DNA of 64,000 nt from JAFCUW01 sp049898325 (GTDB taxonomy: Bacteria; Pseudomonadota; Gammaproteobacteria; Burkholderiales; Burkholderiaceae_D), in contig NZ_JAFCXL010000018.1 of NCBI RefSeq assembly GCF_049898325.1, positions 1-64,000 on the forward strand. The letters run 5' to 3'. Shown piece after piece: positions 1 through 8,306 of the stretch (position 1 is the first letter of the stretch; the number at the start of each line of letters is the position of its first letter). The notes below the pieces were generated by a model, which did no database searches, had not been told where the DNA came from, and saw only the letters and a list, made by a program, of their open reading frames with translations. The translations under genes and the position numbers were made by a program.

Positions 1-2
1 GC

Positions 3-77
3 TGGGCCATCGACCTGCGCCGCATCGGCAACGCCGAGCGCTTCCTCGCAGCGGCGCTCGGTCACTTCAGCGCTTGA
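3..77 (+). CDS. 3' end of an unidentified protein
   Basis: The window opens inside a reading frame that gives 24 residues ending in GHFSA before TGA at 75-77. Codon use is GC-rich and coding-like. The fragment is too short to assign a family. The next gene on the plus strand is far away, so nothing in the context suggests a role. Confidence 0.5.
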   Translation, partial: WAIDLRRIGNAERFLAAALGHFSA

Positions 78-149
78 GCTCGAAAGAAACTCAACAGCTA
101 ACGGTGAAAGCGCCTTTTTCATGGCGCGGGGCCCCGCTGGTGCCATTGA

Positions 150-1796
150 TCAGGCAGCGTGCACGCCGATCCGGACCGGCGTGGCCTGCCGGCCCGGCCG
201 CTGGCGGGCAGCACCGGCGGCCGATGGGCCGTGCGCGGTCAGCTTGAAAATACTCACCACCGCCGACAGCGCGTGCGCTTCGTCGTGCAACTGGGTCGAT
301 GCGGCCGTGGCCTGCTCGACCAGGGCGGCGTTGCGCTGGGTGGCGTCGTCCATCTGGCCAATCGCTTCGTTGACCATGACGATACCGTCAGTCTGTTCCT
401 GGGTGGCCACACTGATCTCGTTCATGATGTCGGTGACGCGGCGGACGCTCTGGACGATGTCTTCCATGGTGGTGCCGGCCTGGTTGACCAGGCGGGCGCC
501 TACTTCGACGCGCTGCACGGAGTCGCCGATCAGGGACTTGATTTCCTGCGCCGCCGCCGCCGAGCGCTGGGCCAGATTGCGCACCTCGGTGGCCACCACG
601 GCAAAGCCGCGGCCCTGCTCGCCGGCGCGCGCCGCTTCCACGGCGGCATTGAGGGCGAGGATGTTGGTCTGGAAGGCGATGCCGTCGATCACGCTGATGA
701 TCTCGACGATTTTTTTCGACGACTCATTGATCGACGCCATCGTCTCGACCACCTGGGAGACCACCGCGCCACCCCGCACCGCCACTTCCGAGGCCGACAC
801 CGCCAGCACGTTGGCCTGGCTGGCATTGCTGGCGTTTTGACGCACGGTCGAGGTCAACTCTTCCATGGCGCTGGCGGTTTTTTCCAGGGTGTCCGCTTGC
901 GATTCCGTGCGGCCAGAAAGATCCTGGTTGCCGGCGGCAATTTCGACGGAGGCCGTGGCAATATTGGCGGTGCCGGCCCGCACTTGCGAGACGATTTCGA
1001 CCAGGCTGTCGCGCATGCTTTTCATGGCCAAGATCAGGCTGCCGGTGTCGCCGGCACGGGTATGAATATCGACGGCCAGGTTGCCGGCAGCAATCTCGCC
1101 GGCAATCTGCATGGCGTAGGCCGGTTCGCCGCCCAACTGGCGCAGCATGCCGCGCGTGATGACCCAGGCCGCAGCCGAGCCGATCGCCACGGCGATCGCG
1201 CTCAGCGCCATGATCCATACCTGGAACGAATGGGCCAGCTCGGTGGCGTTGGCCGCTTCGCCCTGGTTCATTTTTTCTTCGAGGTCGATCAGGCGGTTGA
1301 TGCTGGCCAGCCAGGCGACGAACGCGGGCCCGGCCTGGCTTGCCAGCAAGGCATTGGCCTCCGGCAGATTGTCGGCCTGGCGCAGGGCGATGACCTTGGC
1401 AATTAACGGCTGGGCCTGCTGTTCGGCCGCCTTGATGCCTGCCAGCGCCGTTTTTTCTTCTGCGGAGACAGCGCTGGCGCCATTGAACATGGCATCGAGC
1501 GGACCGGCCGAATCCGTGTATTTCTGCGCCAGGCGCTCGATCAATGCCAGGTGGACACCGGCGGCGGCGACATCGGGCGCCAGTACCACGTCGCGCACGG
1601 CGATGGCACGGTCATGTACGCTGCCGCGGAAATTGATGGCATGGCGCTGTTTGACGTTGTTCACGTTATTGATGCGGTTGAGGGTCTCGTCGATGCGATT
1701 GACGCGCAGGCTGGCGAGCAGGCTCAGGATCAGCAGCAAAGCGAATACGCTGCCGAATCCCCATGCCAGGCGGGTGCGGATGGAAGTACCGTTCAT
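150..1796 (-). CDS. Methyl-accepting chemotaxis protein
   Basis: This 548-residue membrane receptor should sense a ligand in the periplasm and control CheA/CheW. A first membrane helix lies at about residues 10-30, a four-helix-bundle type periplasmic domain at 31-190, and a second helix at about 191-216. A HAMP segment follows (RQLGGEPAYAMQIAGEIAAG), then the long cytoplasmic coiled coil. The invariant hairpin tip (GIAFQTNILALNAAVEAARA, then GEQGRGFAVVA) sits at about 372-402. No C-terminal NWETF-type CheR tether is seen; the tail is Arg/Ala-rich. Upstream SD is weak. It is not next to a che operon, so it is an orphan receptor whose ligand cannot be read from sequence. Confidence 0.95.
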   Translation of the reverse strand: MNGTSIRTRLAWGFGSVFALLLILSLLASLRVNRIDETLNRINNVNNVKQRHAINFRGSVHDRAIAVRDVVLAPDVAAAGVHLALIERLAQKYTDSAGPLDAMFNGASAVSAEEKTALAGIKAAEQQAQPLIAKVIALRQADNLPEANALLASQAGPAFVAWLASINRLIDLEEKMNQGEAANATELAHSFQVWIMALSAIAVAIGSAAAWVITRGMLRQLGGEPAYAMQIAGEIAAGNLAVDIHTRAGDTGSLILAMKSMRDSLVEIVSQVRAGTANIATASVEIAAGNQDLSGRTESQADTLEKTASAMEELTSTVRQNASNASQANVLAVSASEVAVRGGAVVSQVVETMASINESSKKIVEIISVIDGIAFQTNILALNAAVEAARAGEQGRGFAVVATEVRNLAQRSAAAAQEIKSLIGDSVQRVEVGARLVNQAGTTMEDIVQSVRRVTDIMNEISVATQEQTDGIVMVNEAIGQMDDATQRNAALVEQATAASTQLHDEAHALSAVVSIFKLTAHGPSAAGAARQRPGRQATPVRIGVHAA

Positions 1797-2094
1797 AGTT
1801 TTTTTTCAGGTGATGTTCGAGAGAGCGTCCGCCGCGACTGCTTTAGTGCTTTTGGGCAACTCTGTGACTTTAACATAGCACCTGAAGAATTACTTTCTGT
1901 ACGGAACATATGGTCGGCGATTCGCACATAGGGTGATGTTTTGCATAAGCTTCACCTGTCCTGTCTGACCGCTTATAGCAACATTGTAAAATTTCAGGCC
2001 CCTCAAACCGCCCTGTGCGGGCGTGGGCGAGCCCGAACGGCACTGGCGCCCACGCCCGCAAGTGCGCGGTGCGCCAGCGCTTGTGCAGGTCGGC
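1797..2094. other. Gap upstream of the chemotaxis receptor
   Basis: About 300 bases between the receptor start and the stop of the His-rich protein. The part nearest the receptor (about 1850-2000) is AT-rich compared with its surroundings and is presumably its promoter. I see no open frame with coding character and no convincing sigma-28 site. Confidence 0.4.
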
Positions 2095-2409
2095 TCAGGT
2101 CGGTGGCGGCGGGGCTGGCATGTCCGGCGCCGGCCTCATCGGTGCGCCATGGCGATGCATGTTCTTGTGGTGACACATCTCGCGCGCGTGCTTGCGCATG
2201 TGCTTGCGGTGCATGCGATCGCCCCGGCCCATGTGGTCCCCGTGCGGATGGGCCAATGGCGTTGCGGCCATGGGCTGGGCCCCCAGTTGCTGGGCGTGGC
2301 GTTCGATTTCGGCGATTTTTGCCGGGTCGGTAATTTCAACGGCCGTTTGTGCGCTGGCGATGCCGCTGAGGGCCAACAACGATGCCGACAGGAACAGTGT
2401 GATTTTCAT
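2095..2409 (-). CDS. Small secreted His/Met-rich protein, putative metal binder
   Basis: The 104-residue product starts at the ATG at 2409, because MKITLFLSASLLALSGIASA is a clear Sec signal peptide; the frame stays open upstream but without coding character. The mature part has a short segment resembling a helix (ITDPAKIAEIERHAQQLG), followed by a stretch dense in His and Met (HPHGDHMGRGDRMHRKHMRK, then HHKNMHRHG) and a proline-rich tail. Such composition is typical of periplasmic proteins that bind Cu, Ni or Zn. Metal binding is inferred from composition only. No family is recognised and no metal transporter is adjacent. Confidence 0.7.
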   Translation of the reverse strand: MKITLFLSASLLALSGIASAQTAVEITDPAKIAEIERHAQQLGAQPMAATPLAHPHGDHMGRGDRMHRKHMRKHAREMCHHKNMHRHGAPMRPAPDMPAPPPPT

Positions 2410-2514
2410 TTTTTGCCTCTTGTTTGATTGAACGACGTGGCGGGGTCCGCGCAAACAAGTTACACCCATTGCCAAACGGACAGCGCACGCCCGGTCGGGC
2501 AAGTGCGCGCTGCA

Positions 2515-2997
2515 TCAAAGGCTCGCCGCTCTCAGCCACCAGCCGTACAAGAGCGCGGCCAGGGTCAGGAACAGCCAGTAGTCGGCCGGCGCCACCCACC
2601 ACCAGATCTTGTGCCAGGTGGCGAATTGCCGGTTGAAGCGGCGCCAGCCGGCCGCCGGGTTGATCACGAACCACAGGTAATCTTCCGCCACCCAGAACAG
2701 CATCAGCGAGGCCAGCACGCGGCATTCGCCGTGCCATGACCAGTCGCCGCTGAACACGGGCGGCAGGTGAAAGAACAGCGCGATGCAGGAAAATACCCAG
2801 GCGTGGTAGCCCGTCATGGCGCGCCCGCCCCAGAACAGGTCGAGCAGGACATGCTGTTCGATGCGCCAGGTGGGCAGATTGGCGGCCCATCCATGCGGCC
2901 CCTCGATGTGCACTTCGACCTTGGCGAAAAAAAACGCCAGCAACAGGGTGAACAGCACTGTTGCGACCAGCTGCGCAATGGGCGTGCTCAGCATCAT
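2515..2997 (-). CDS. Integral membrane protein of unknown function, coupled to the glycosyltransferase
   Basis: A 160-residue protein with about four hydrophobic segments, rich in Trp (for example WHKIWWWVAPADYW near the C-terminus), predicted to lie in the inner membrane. The start ATG at 2997 overlaps the stop of the upstream glycosyltransferase as ATGA, so it is probably translated by coupling. I do not recognise the family. As the last gene of a HAD phosphatase - glycosyltransferase - membrane protein set, it may help make or move a glycolipid, but this is inference from position. Confidence 0.8.
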   Translation of the reverse strand: MMLSTPIAQLVATVLFTLLLAFFFAKVEVHIEGPHGWAANLPTWRIEQHVLLDLFWGGRAMTGYHAWVFSCIALFFHLPPVFSGDWSWHGECRVLASLMLFWVAEDYLWFVINPAAGWRRFNRQFATWHKIWWWVAPADYWLFLTLAALLYGWWLRAASL

Positions 2998-4136
2998 GAT
3001 GCCGCCTTGCGCCGGCCGACGATGGCCTCGACGATCTGGCGGGCGGCCGCCGGCCGGCCCAGGCTGCGCGCGCGCGCCGCCATGGCGCGCCGCTGCTGCG
3101 GATGGGCCAGCAACTGGCGCAGGCGCCAGGCGAGAGTGACGGCATCGACGGCTTTCAGGGCCACCCCCTGTTCGAGCAGGTAGTCGGCATTGCGCTCTTC
3201 CTGGCCGGGAATGGGCGCGTTGACGATCATCGCCACGCCGACGGCCAGGCATTCGGCGCTGGTCAGGCCGCCCGGCTTGGTGATGACGATGTCGGCGCCG
3301 CCCATCAGCGTGGCCACCTGGTCGGTGAATCCCAGCGCCGCCAGCCGCCCCGGCCAGGCGGGCGCGAGCGCCTGCAAGGCCGCCAGGGCCGCCTCATTTT
3401 TTCCGGCCACGACCAGCAGGCGAAAGCCGCTTTCCGCTTCCAGCAATTGTCGGGCAAGCTGCTCGAGACCGCCAAAGCCGCCGCCACCGCCCATCAGCAA
3501 CACGACAGGCAACAGCGGCAAGGCGGCGCCCTCGAAGTAGTGCTGCAAGCCCTGTGGCGACGGCGTCGCCAGCGCAAATGCCTGCATCAGCGCCATCCCG
3601 CTGACGGTGATGCACGCGCCGGCCACGCCGGCGCGGCGCAACTGGAACGCCACTTCGTCGCAGCCGACAAAGTAGCCGTCCACGCCCGGTTGCACCCACA
3701 TGGCGTGCAGGTCGAAATCGGTGACGTGGACAAAAATGGGGCAGGCCGCGCCGCCAGCGCCGGCGTGCCGCGCCAGCACTTCAGCGGGCAGGAAATGGGT
3801 GCACAGGATGGCGTCCGGCGCCAGCGCCGCCACCTGCGCCAGCCAGCGCGCGCTCAGGCGGTGCTCGAGGAGGCGGCGCAGGCGCTGCAGGCGGCCGTGG
3901 CGGCCGGCGTGGTTCATCCGTCCGTACAGCCAGCGCCACAGCAGCGGCGCCCGGTTCACCAGCGTGCCGTACAGGTCCGCATACAGCCAGCGGAACCAGG
4001 CCGGTACCTGGTGCATCACGTCGATGTGGGTGCTGGCCAGGCCCGCCGCCTGCGCCTGTTCGCAGACGGCGGCGGCGGCGCGCAGGTGGCCGGCGCCGGC
4101 CGACACGCTCAGCACGACCAGGTGGAAGGGCTTCAT
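2994..4136 (-). CDS. GT28-family glycosyltransferase (MGDG synthase / UgtP-like)
   Basis: 380 residues from ATG at 4136. The N-terminus has the MGDG-synthase type motif SVSAGAGHLRAA (about residues 9-20), which in this family contacts the lipid acceptor. The C-terminal half has the GT-B donor-site signature KPGGLTSAECLAVGVAMIV and the Gly-rich MGGGGGFGG loop. Relatives transfer glucose or galactose from a UDP-sugar to diacylglycerol, or GlcNAc in the MurG branch. The substrate here is not known. It overlaps the upstream HAD gene and the downstream membrane gene by ATGA, so the three are one translational unit. Confidence 0.85.
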   Translation of the reverse strand: MKPFHLVVLSVSAGAGHLRAAAAVCEQAQAAGLASTHIDVMHQVPAWFRWLYADLYGTLVNRAPLLWRWLYGRMNHAGRHGRLQRLRRLLEHRLSARWLAQVAALAPDAILCTHFLPAEVLARHAGAGGAACPIFVHVTDFDLHAMWVQPGVDGYFVGCDEVAFQLRRAGVAGACITVSGMALMQAFALATPSPQGLQHYFEGAALPLLPVVLLMGGGGGFGGLEQLARQLLEAESGFRLLVVAGKNEAALAALQALAPAWPGRLAALGFTDQVATLMGGADIVITKPGGLTSAECLAVGVAMIVNAPIPGQEERNADYLLEQGVALKAVDAVTLAWRLRQLLAHPQQRRAMAARARSLGRPAAARQIVEAIVGRRKAAS

Positions 4137-4825
4137 CCGTGGGCGGCGATGTCGAGCCCGTGCAGCACCCGCTTGCACAGGGCGTCGGGCGTGCGCGAAA
4201 TGAGCTCGTCGGGTACGTCGAACTTGACCGTCAGGCGCTGGTGGTCCTCGAAGCCGTACGAGACCATGAAAGGATGCATGCCGGTGCGCACCGCCGCAAA
4301 ATAATCCTTGTGCTCATCGCCGCACATATAGCTGCGCGCGGGGTTGATGCCGTGCTGCTCGCGCAGGGCGCGAAACGTGGTGGTCTTGTCCTGCTTGAGG
4401 GGGATATGGGTGAGAAAGCCCAGCCGCGCGACATCGATGCCGTGGCGCTCGAACAGCAGGCGCAGGGTGTCTTCGGGCGCGTTGGTGATGTTGCGGGTGA
4501 CGATGCCGACCACCAGGTCGGGCGTGGCGATCAAGCGTTGCAGCAGCGGGGCAATGCCAGGGTACAGGCGCGCTTCGTTGCGGTAGACCTCGGTGAGGGT
4601 GCCGATCAGTTCCTTGCGGCTCTGCTTGCCCAGTTGTTTTTTGAGATTGGTGGGGAATTCGCGCAAGCCGCCCAGGTACTTGAACAGGCGATGGCGTTTT
4701 TGAAAGCGGTCCTCGTCGCCGAGGGTCATGCCATGTTGCAGGAAGGTCGCTTCGATGGCGCTGTAGGCGTCGATGGTGGTGCCATCGGCATCGAGGATCA
4801 ACAGGCGCTTGGAGTGGTTCGTCAT
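4133..4825 (-). CDS. HAD-superfamily hydrolase
   Basis: A 230-residue protein; the start at 4825 (MTNHSKRLLILDADGTT) places HAD motif I, DADGT, near the N-terminus as usual. A helical cap region follows (residues about 25-110), then motif II (GIVTRN), a conserved Lys (about PLKQDKTT) and motif IV (YMCGDEHKDYFAA). It is expected to be a cytosolic phosphatase acting on a small phosphorylated metabolite. It is the first gene of a three-gene coupled set with a GT28 glycosyltransferase. A link to sugar-phosphate or lipid-phosphate metabolism is plausible but unproven. Confidence 0.85.
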   Translation of the reverse strand: MTNHSKRLLILDADGTTIDAYSAIEATFLQHGMTLGDEDRFQKRHRLFKYLGGLREFPTNLKKQLGKQSRKELIGTLTEVYRNEARLYPGIAPLLQRLIATPDLVVGIVTRNITNAPEDTLRLLFERHGIDVARLGFLTHIPLKQDKTTTFRALREQHGINPARSYMCGDEHKDYFAAVRTGMHPFMVSYGFEDHQRLTVKFDVPDELISRTPDALCKRVLHGLDIAAHG

Positions 4826-4916
4826 ATCCGCCGTGCAAAGATTCTGGCCGGGCTCGCCCATGCGAGCCCTGGCACTTATCGTAGGCGGCGAATATGACGC
4901 TGGCGTGACAGTGCGC

Positions 4917-5183
4917 TTATTTTTTCTTCGGCGCAGCCTGGGCCTGGGCATTCGCTTGCGCCTGGGCGGCGGCCTGTTGCTGGGCTGCCTGCTCTTTCTC
5001 TTTTTTCTTGCTCATGTGGTGGCCGATGGCGCAACCGGCGGCGGCGCCGACCACGCCGTGGCTGCCGGCGACATGCCCGGCGACCCCGCCGACGACGGCA
5101 CCCTTGAGGCAACCGGCACTGGCGAAGCCGGCGCTGGCGGCGAGGGTGAGCGCGAGGGTGATGCGGGCGAATTTGATGTGCAT
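4917..5183 (-). CDS. Small secreted glycine-zipper protein
   Basis: 88 residues with a Sec signal peptide (MHIKFARITLALTLAASAGFASA). The mature N-terminal part is a glycine zipper (GAVVGGVAGHVAGSHGVVGA), which in relatives inserts in or packs against membranes. The tail is a charged then Gln/Ala-rich segment ending PKKK. An internal Cys at CLKG directly follows the signal region, but there is no good lipobox. No specific function can be given. Confidence 0.75.
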   Translation of the reverse strand: MHIKFARITLALTLAASAGFASAGCLKGAVVGGVAGHVAGSHGVVGAAAGCAIGHHMSKKKEKEQAAQQQAAAQAQANAQAQAAPKKK

Positions 5184-5341
5184 GGCGGTACTTTCTGATA
5201 GTGAGCTTTGACGCGTCCGATTGCCGGTCAGCGTCCTTGCGATGGCGAAGGATACCGCCGCGCCGGCACGCGGTATGTGCGACAGACCGCATAATTGAAT
5301 AGAGGAAGCCGCGGAGCGCGGGCGCGCGGCCGCTCTACCGC

Positions 5342-6205
5342 TCAGGGCGGTGTCAGCGGCATCGCCCTGGGCAGGGCAAACTGCGCGCTCAAAAACGCGG
5401 CGATGCGGCTCTGGGTCGCCTCCAGGTAGGGAATATTCATGTGATCCGAATCGGGCACGGTTTCATCGGTGTGCAGGCTGCCCAGTTGCGCCACCAGCAA
5501 ATCGGTGTGCGAATGGGGCACGATGTCATCGACGGCGGCGCGCAGCACGTAGGTGGGCGCCAGCAGCGAAGGCGCATACTTGACCGATTCGAAACGGTGG
5601 CGCAGCACGTACTCGATGGGCATGGTGCGAAAGCGCCGCTTGGCAATGGCCAGGATGGAATCGTAGGGGGTGATGAGCACCAGCGCGTGCGCCGGGCGCT
5701 GCATCGCCACCTGCACCGCCACGCCCGACCCCAGGCTGCGTCCGACGATGCCGATGCGCTGCGGATCGACATGGGGGCGTTCGCCCAGCCAGTCGAACAG
5801 CATGCAACCATCCTCGATCATCAGTTGCTCGTCAGGATTGCCTTGCGAGTTGCCGTAGCCGCGGTAATTGACGGCAAGGACCGTCATGCCAGGAAACAGT
5901 TTGCCGGCATCGCGCGCCACCCACGACACCTCTTCGGAGCGGCCGCCGAAGTACACCACGGCCGGGCGCGGGCCGATCACCGAGGGCGTCATCAACCAGC
6001 CCGACAGCTTGGTGCCGTCGCGGGTGCGCAGCACCACCGAGCGAGTGCGGTGGCCGCTGCTGCGGGGATGGTCCACTTCGCGCTTGATGGTGGGATTAAA
6101 TACCAGCCGCCGCTGGCTGGCCGCCACTGCCGTGAGCAAGCCCAGCCACAGCACGCTGGCCAGGCCGGCCAGACCGGCCACTTTTTTAGTATTGTTCATT
6201 TGCAT
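5342..6205 (-). CDS. Membrane-anchored alpha/beta hydrolase
   Basis: 287 residues with an N-terminal hydrophobic helix (about 9-28) that probably anchors it, followed by an alpha/beta-hydrolase fold of the BEM46/ABHD12-17 type. Visible motifs: the oxyanion region YFGGRSEEVSW, NYRGYGNSQG, the nucleophile elbow GRSLGSG, acid DDIVP, and catalytic His in DSDHMNIP. These give a complete Ser-Asp-His triad. Relatives hydrolyse acyl esters or thioesters at the membrane; the substrate is unknown. Two in-frame ATGs (6205 and 6199) are equally possible starts; no clear SD decides. Confidence 0.9.
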   Translation of the reverse strand: MQMNNTKKVAGLAGLASVLWLGLLTAVAASQRRLVFNPTIKREVDHPRSSGHRTRSVVLRTRDGTKLSGWLMTPSVIGPRPAVVYFGGRSEEVSWVARDAGKLFPGMTVLAVNYRGYGNSQGNPDEQLMIEDGCMLFDWLGERPHVDPQRIGIVGRSLGSGVAVQVAMQRPAHALVLITPYDSILAIAKRRFRTMPIEYVLRHRFESVKYAPSLLAPTYVLRAAVDDIVPHSHTDLLVAQLGSLHTDETVPDSDHMNIPYLEATQSRIAAFLSAQFALPRAMPLTPP

Positions 6206-6457
6206 TAGTCTACCCGTCCGCCCGCGCTTTTGCAGCGCCCGCCGTTCTCATGCACGGCGCATGGTGAAATTATCGCGCTGGCGTGGCGGGCGCGCCACGC
6301 CAGCGCCATCGCCGCCGAATTTTGTGGGACTTCAGTTCATCTACCCACAATTGCTGCGTGTGCGCCTTGATGACGATCAGGCCTGATGGGGGAACGCGAC
6401 ATGGCGGACGTGATACTGCGCAGGCCACAGGGCAGGGGCGCGCCCCGGCAGCGGCGA

Positions 6458-7483
6458 TCAGGGGGCGCGCTGCAAGGCGAAGACGGCGCGCACCGTGCCC
6501 ACGGTTGCGCCGCGCACATTGCGCAGGACGGGCGCGCGGTAGTTCTCCAGCAGCGCCCGCTGGCGGACATCGAGCAGGCCCAGCTGGTCGAGTACGGCGA
6601 AGGTGGCCGTCTGCAGGCTGCGGGTGGCGCCGTCGGCAATCTTGATGGCGATGCCAATGCCGGCCGAACGGATGCCGATGGTCTGGACGGCGTCGGCGCC
6701 CACCTTGCTGACCCAGTCGCCGCCACCGGCTTGCATGTAGGCGAGGTCGGAACGGGCCTGGCCTGACACCAGTGCCGGGTGCGCCGTCATGGCATCGAAC
6801 AGCTGGCCCAGCGGCGCGCCAAGTTGCGGGTCGGCCCCGCCCTGGGCCAGTCGCGCGAACATGTGCGCCAGGCGCGACAGCGGCAGCGCGTAGTTGGGCG
6901 CCGAGCAGCCGTCCAGGCCCACGGGCATGGCCGCCTCCGGCATGTTGGCCAGGCTGGCCACGGCAGCGCGTATTGCCTGCTGGAGCGGGTGGCTGCGCGC
7001 CAGGTACTGGTCGACGGGGGCACCGTGCAGGCGGCACCAGGCCAGGAACCCGCTGTGCTTGCCGGAGCAGTTGTGGTGCACCTGGCGCCAGGCAACGCCG
7101 GCCGGCGCCGCCATGCCGACGCTGTCGTAATACAGGGGCGCATGGCAGCCGCAGGCCAGGCTGTGCTCGTCGAGACCGATCTTGGCGAGCATCGATTCCA
7201 CGCCCGCCACGTGCATGGCTTCGCCCGAGTGGCTGGCGCACAGCAAGGCCACTTCATCGGGGCTGAAACCACACTGCGCGGGGCCGTCCGCGCACAGGAA
7301 GGGCAGCGCCTGAAACGGTTTGAGGGCGGAGCGGGTATAGGTCATGGCGTGCGGATCGCCTGCGCGCCACAGCAATTTTCCACGGGCATCGACGACGGCA
7401 ATCGAGCCGCAGTGCACATTTTCTGCCGTATAGCCGCTGTCAGGAAAGCCGCGGGTGGTTTCAACAAGGGGGACCGGGAACAT
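6458..7483 (-). CDS. Asparaginase II family (Rhizobium type) L-asparaginase
   Basis: 341 residues starting MFPVPLVETTRG at 7483. It carries the hallmarks of the Rhizobium etli-type asparaginases, unrelated in sequence to E. coli AnsB: YTRSALKPFQALP near residue 50, CASHSGE, the strongly conserved HHNCSGKHSGF, and DGCSAPNYALP. The family hydrolyses L-asparagine to aspartate and ammonia. The SxK pair in RSALK and the CSGKHSG loop form the active site in solved relatives. No signal peptide, so it is cytosolic. It stands alone, with no asparagine transporter next to it. Confidence 0.93.
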   Translation of the reverse strand: MFPVPLVETTRGFPDSGYTAENVHCGSIAVVDARGKLLWRAGDPHAMTYTRSALKPFQALPFLCADGPAQCGFSPDEVALLCASHSGEAMHVAGVESMLAKIGLDEHSLACGCHAPLYYDSVGMAAPAGVAWRQVHHNCSGKHSGFLAWCRLHGAPVDQYLARSHPLQQAIRAAVASLANMPEAAMPVGLDGCSAPNYALPLSRLAHMFARLAQGGADPQLGAPLGQLFDAMTAHPALVSGQARSDLAYMQAGGGDWVSKVGADAVQTIGIRSAGIGIAIKIADGATRSLQTATFAVLDQLGLLDVRQRALLENYRAPVLRNVRGATVGTVRAVFALQRAP

Positions 7484-7889
7484 GGGCGGGGACGGGCCTG
7501 GTGGAAACCCTCACTGTAATCGAGATCGGCGTGCGCCGCTGGCCTTGCGCGCTGATCGTCGCCCGGCGCCAGCGGGGACCCGGCCGCTGACAGCGCACAG
7601 CCCGCCATGTTGCGGCAGGCCAGCGTGCAGAGGGCGCCCTGCTGGCGGCGAGGGGCCAGTTTGTATGCACACAGCACACTTCATCAGCGCTTTTTGACGT
7701 TCTGTCGCGCCGTTCGGCGTTTCGGTCGATGGCGCGGGCCGCCGTTGGCGGCGCTGGCTAGACTGCATTCATCGCCAGGCCAATAACGGTTCCGGCGAGC
7801 CAGCAGAAGCCTGCGGGCGCCGCGCCGATTCCCTGGGAACGGCGGCGCACACGGCGTAATTTCACCCAACTTTTTCGACAGGAATCATC
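7484..7889. other. Gene-poor gap between asparaginase and a small secreted protein
   Basis: About 400 bases. Open frames here (for example one ending at 7511 on the minus strand) have no SD, no recognisable domain and unlikely composition, so I call none. The region must contain the asparaginase promoter and that of the gene at 7890. I see no hairpin terminator. Confidence 0.4.
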
Positions 7890-8252
7890 ATGCGTATCCG
7901 CACCCAACTTGCCCTCGCCCTCGCCACCGCCACCGTCACCCTCGGCGCCAGCGCCGCGCCATCGTCCACCGTGGAAGCGGGCAACGCGATGGTGGCAGTC
8001 CAAACCATCGCTGCCAGTGCGCCGCGGCTGCCGGGCGCCGCCGCCGCCGGTTTTGCGGGCAATTACGATCTGAACAATGGCGACACCATGCGGGTGTCGT
8101 ACGAGCATCGTCGCCTGTTTGCTGAAATGGGCCAGCGCAAGGCCGAACTGGTGCCGATCGACGCCAACCGTTTCGCCCTGCGCGGCACCGACGTGCAACT
8201 GCGCTTCGATCAGCTGCCGTTTGCCACCGATGTCGTCGTCAGCGGTCGCTGA
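7890..8252 (+). CDS. Small secreted protein of unknown function
   Basis: 120 residues with a Sec signal peptide (MRIRTQLALALATATVTLGASA, cleavage near AAP). The mature domain ends in a compact beta-type pattern: GNYDLNNGDTMRVSYEHRRL and VDARRFALRGTDVQLRFDQLP-like strands. This resembles short periplasmic domains that follow peptidases or stand alone in Oxalobacteraceae, but I cannot name a family. It converges with the pirin gene and shares a long inverted repeat with its end. Confidence 0.7.
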   Translation: MRIRTQLALALATATVTLGASAAPSSTVEAGNAMVAVQTIAASAPRLPGAAAAGFAGNYDLNNGDTMRVSYEHRRLFAEMGQRKAELVPIDANRFALRGTDVQLRFDQLPFATDVVVSGR

Positions 8253-8258
8253 TCCCGG

Positions 8259-8306
8259 CCAGGCGGGACGCTTCAGCGCAATGGCGCGCCGAAGCGTCCC
8301 GCCTGG
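8259..8306. repeat. Perfect 16-bp inverted repeat between convergent genes
   Basis: The arm CCAGGCGGGACGCTTC at 8259-8274 is the exact reverse complement of GAAGCGTCCCGCCTGG at 8291-8306; the 16-nt spacer can pair further through GCGC/GCGC. It begins just after the secreted-protein stop and includes the pirin stop and last codons. Symmetry allows it to act from both sides as a transcript-end hairpin, although neither side has a U-tract. Confidence 0.8.

Noticed and set aside
126..137. GCGGGGCCCCGC palindrome after the chemotaxis receptor
   Set aside because: No U-tract on either strand and too short in this GC-rich context to call a terminator or operator.
1797..1960. Possible sigma-28 promoter for the chemotaxis receptor (TTAAAGTCACAGAGTTGCCC)
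   Set aside because: Spacing between TAAA and GCC is about 11 instead of 15 and the -10 is poor.
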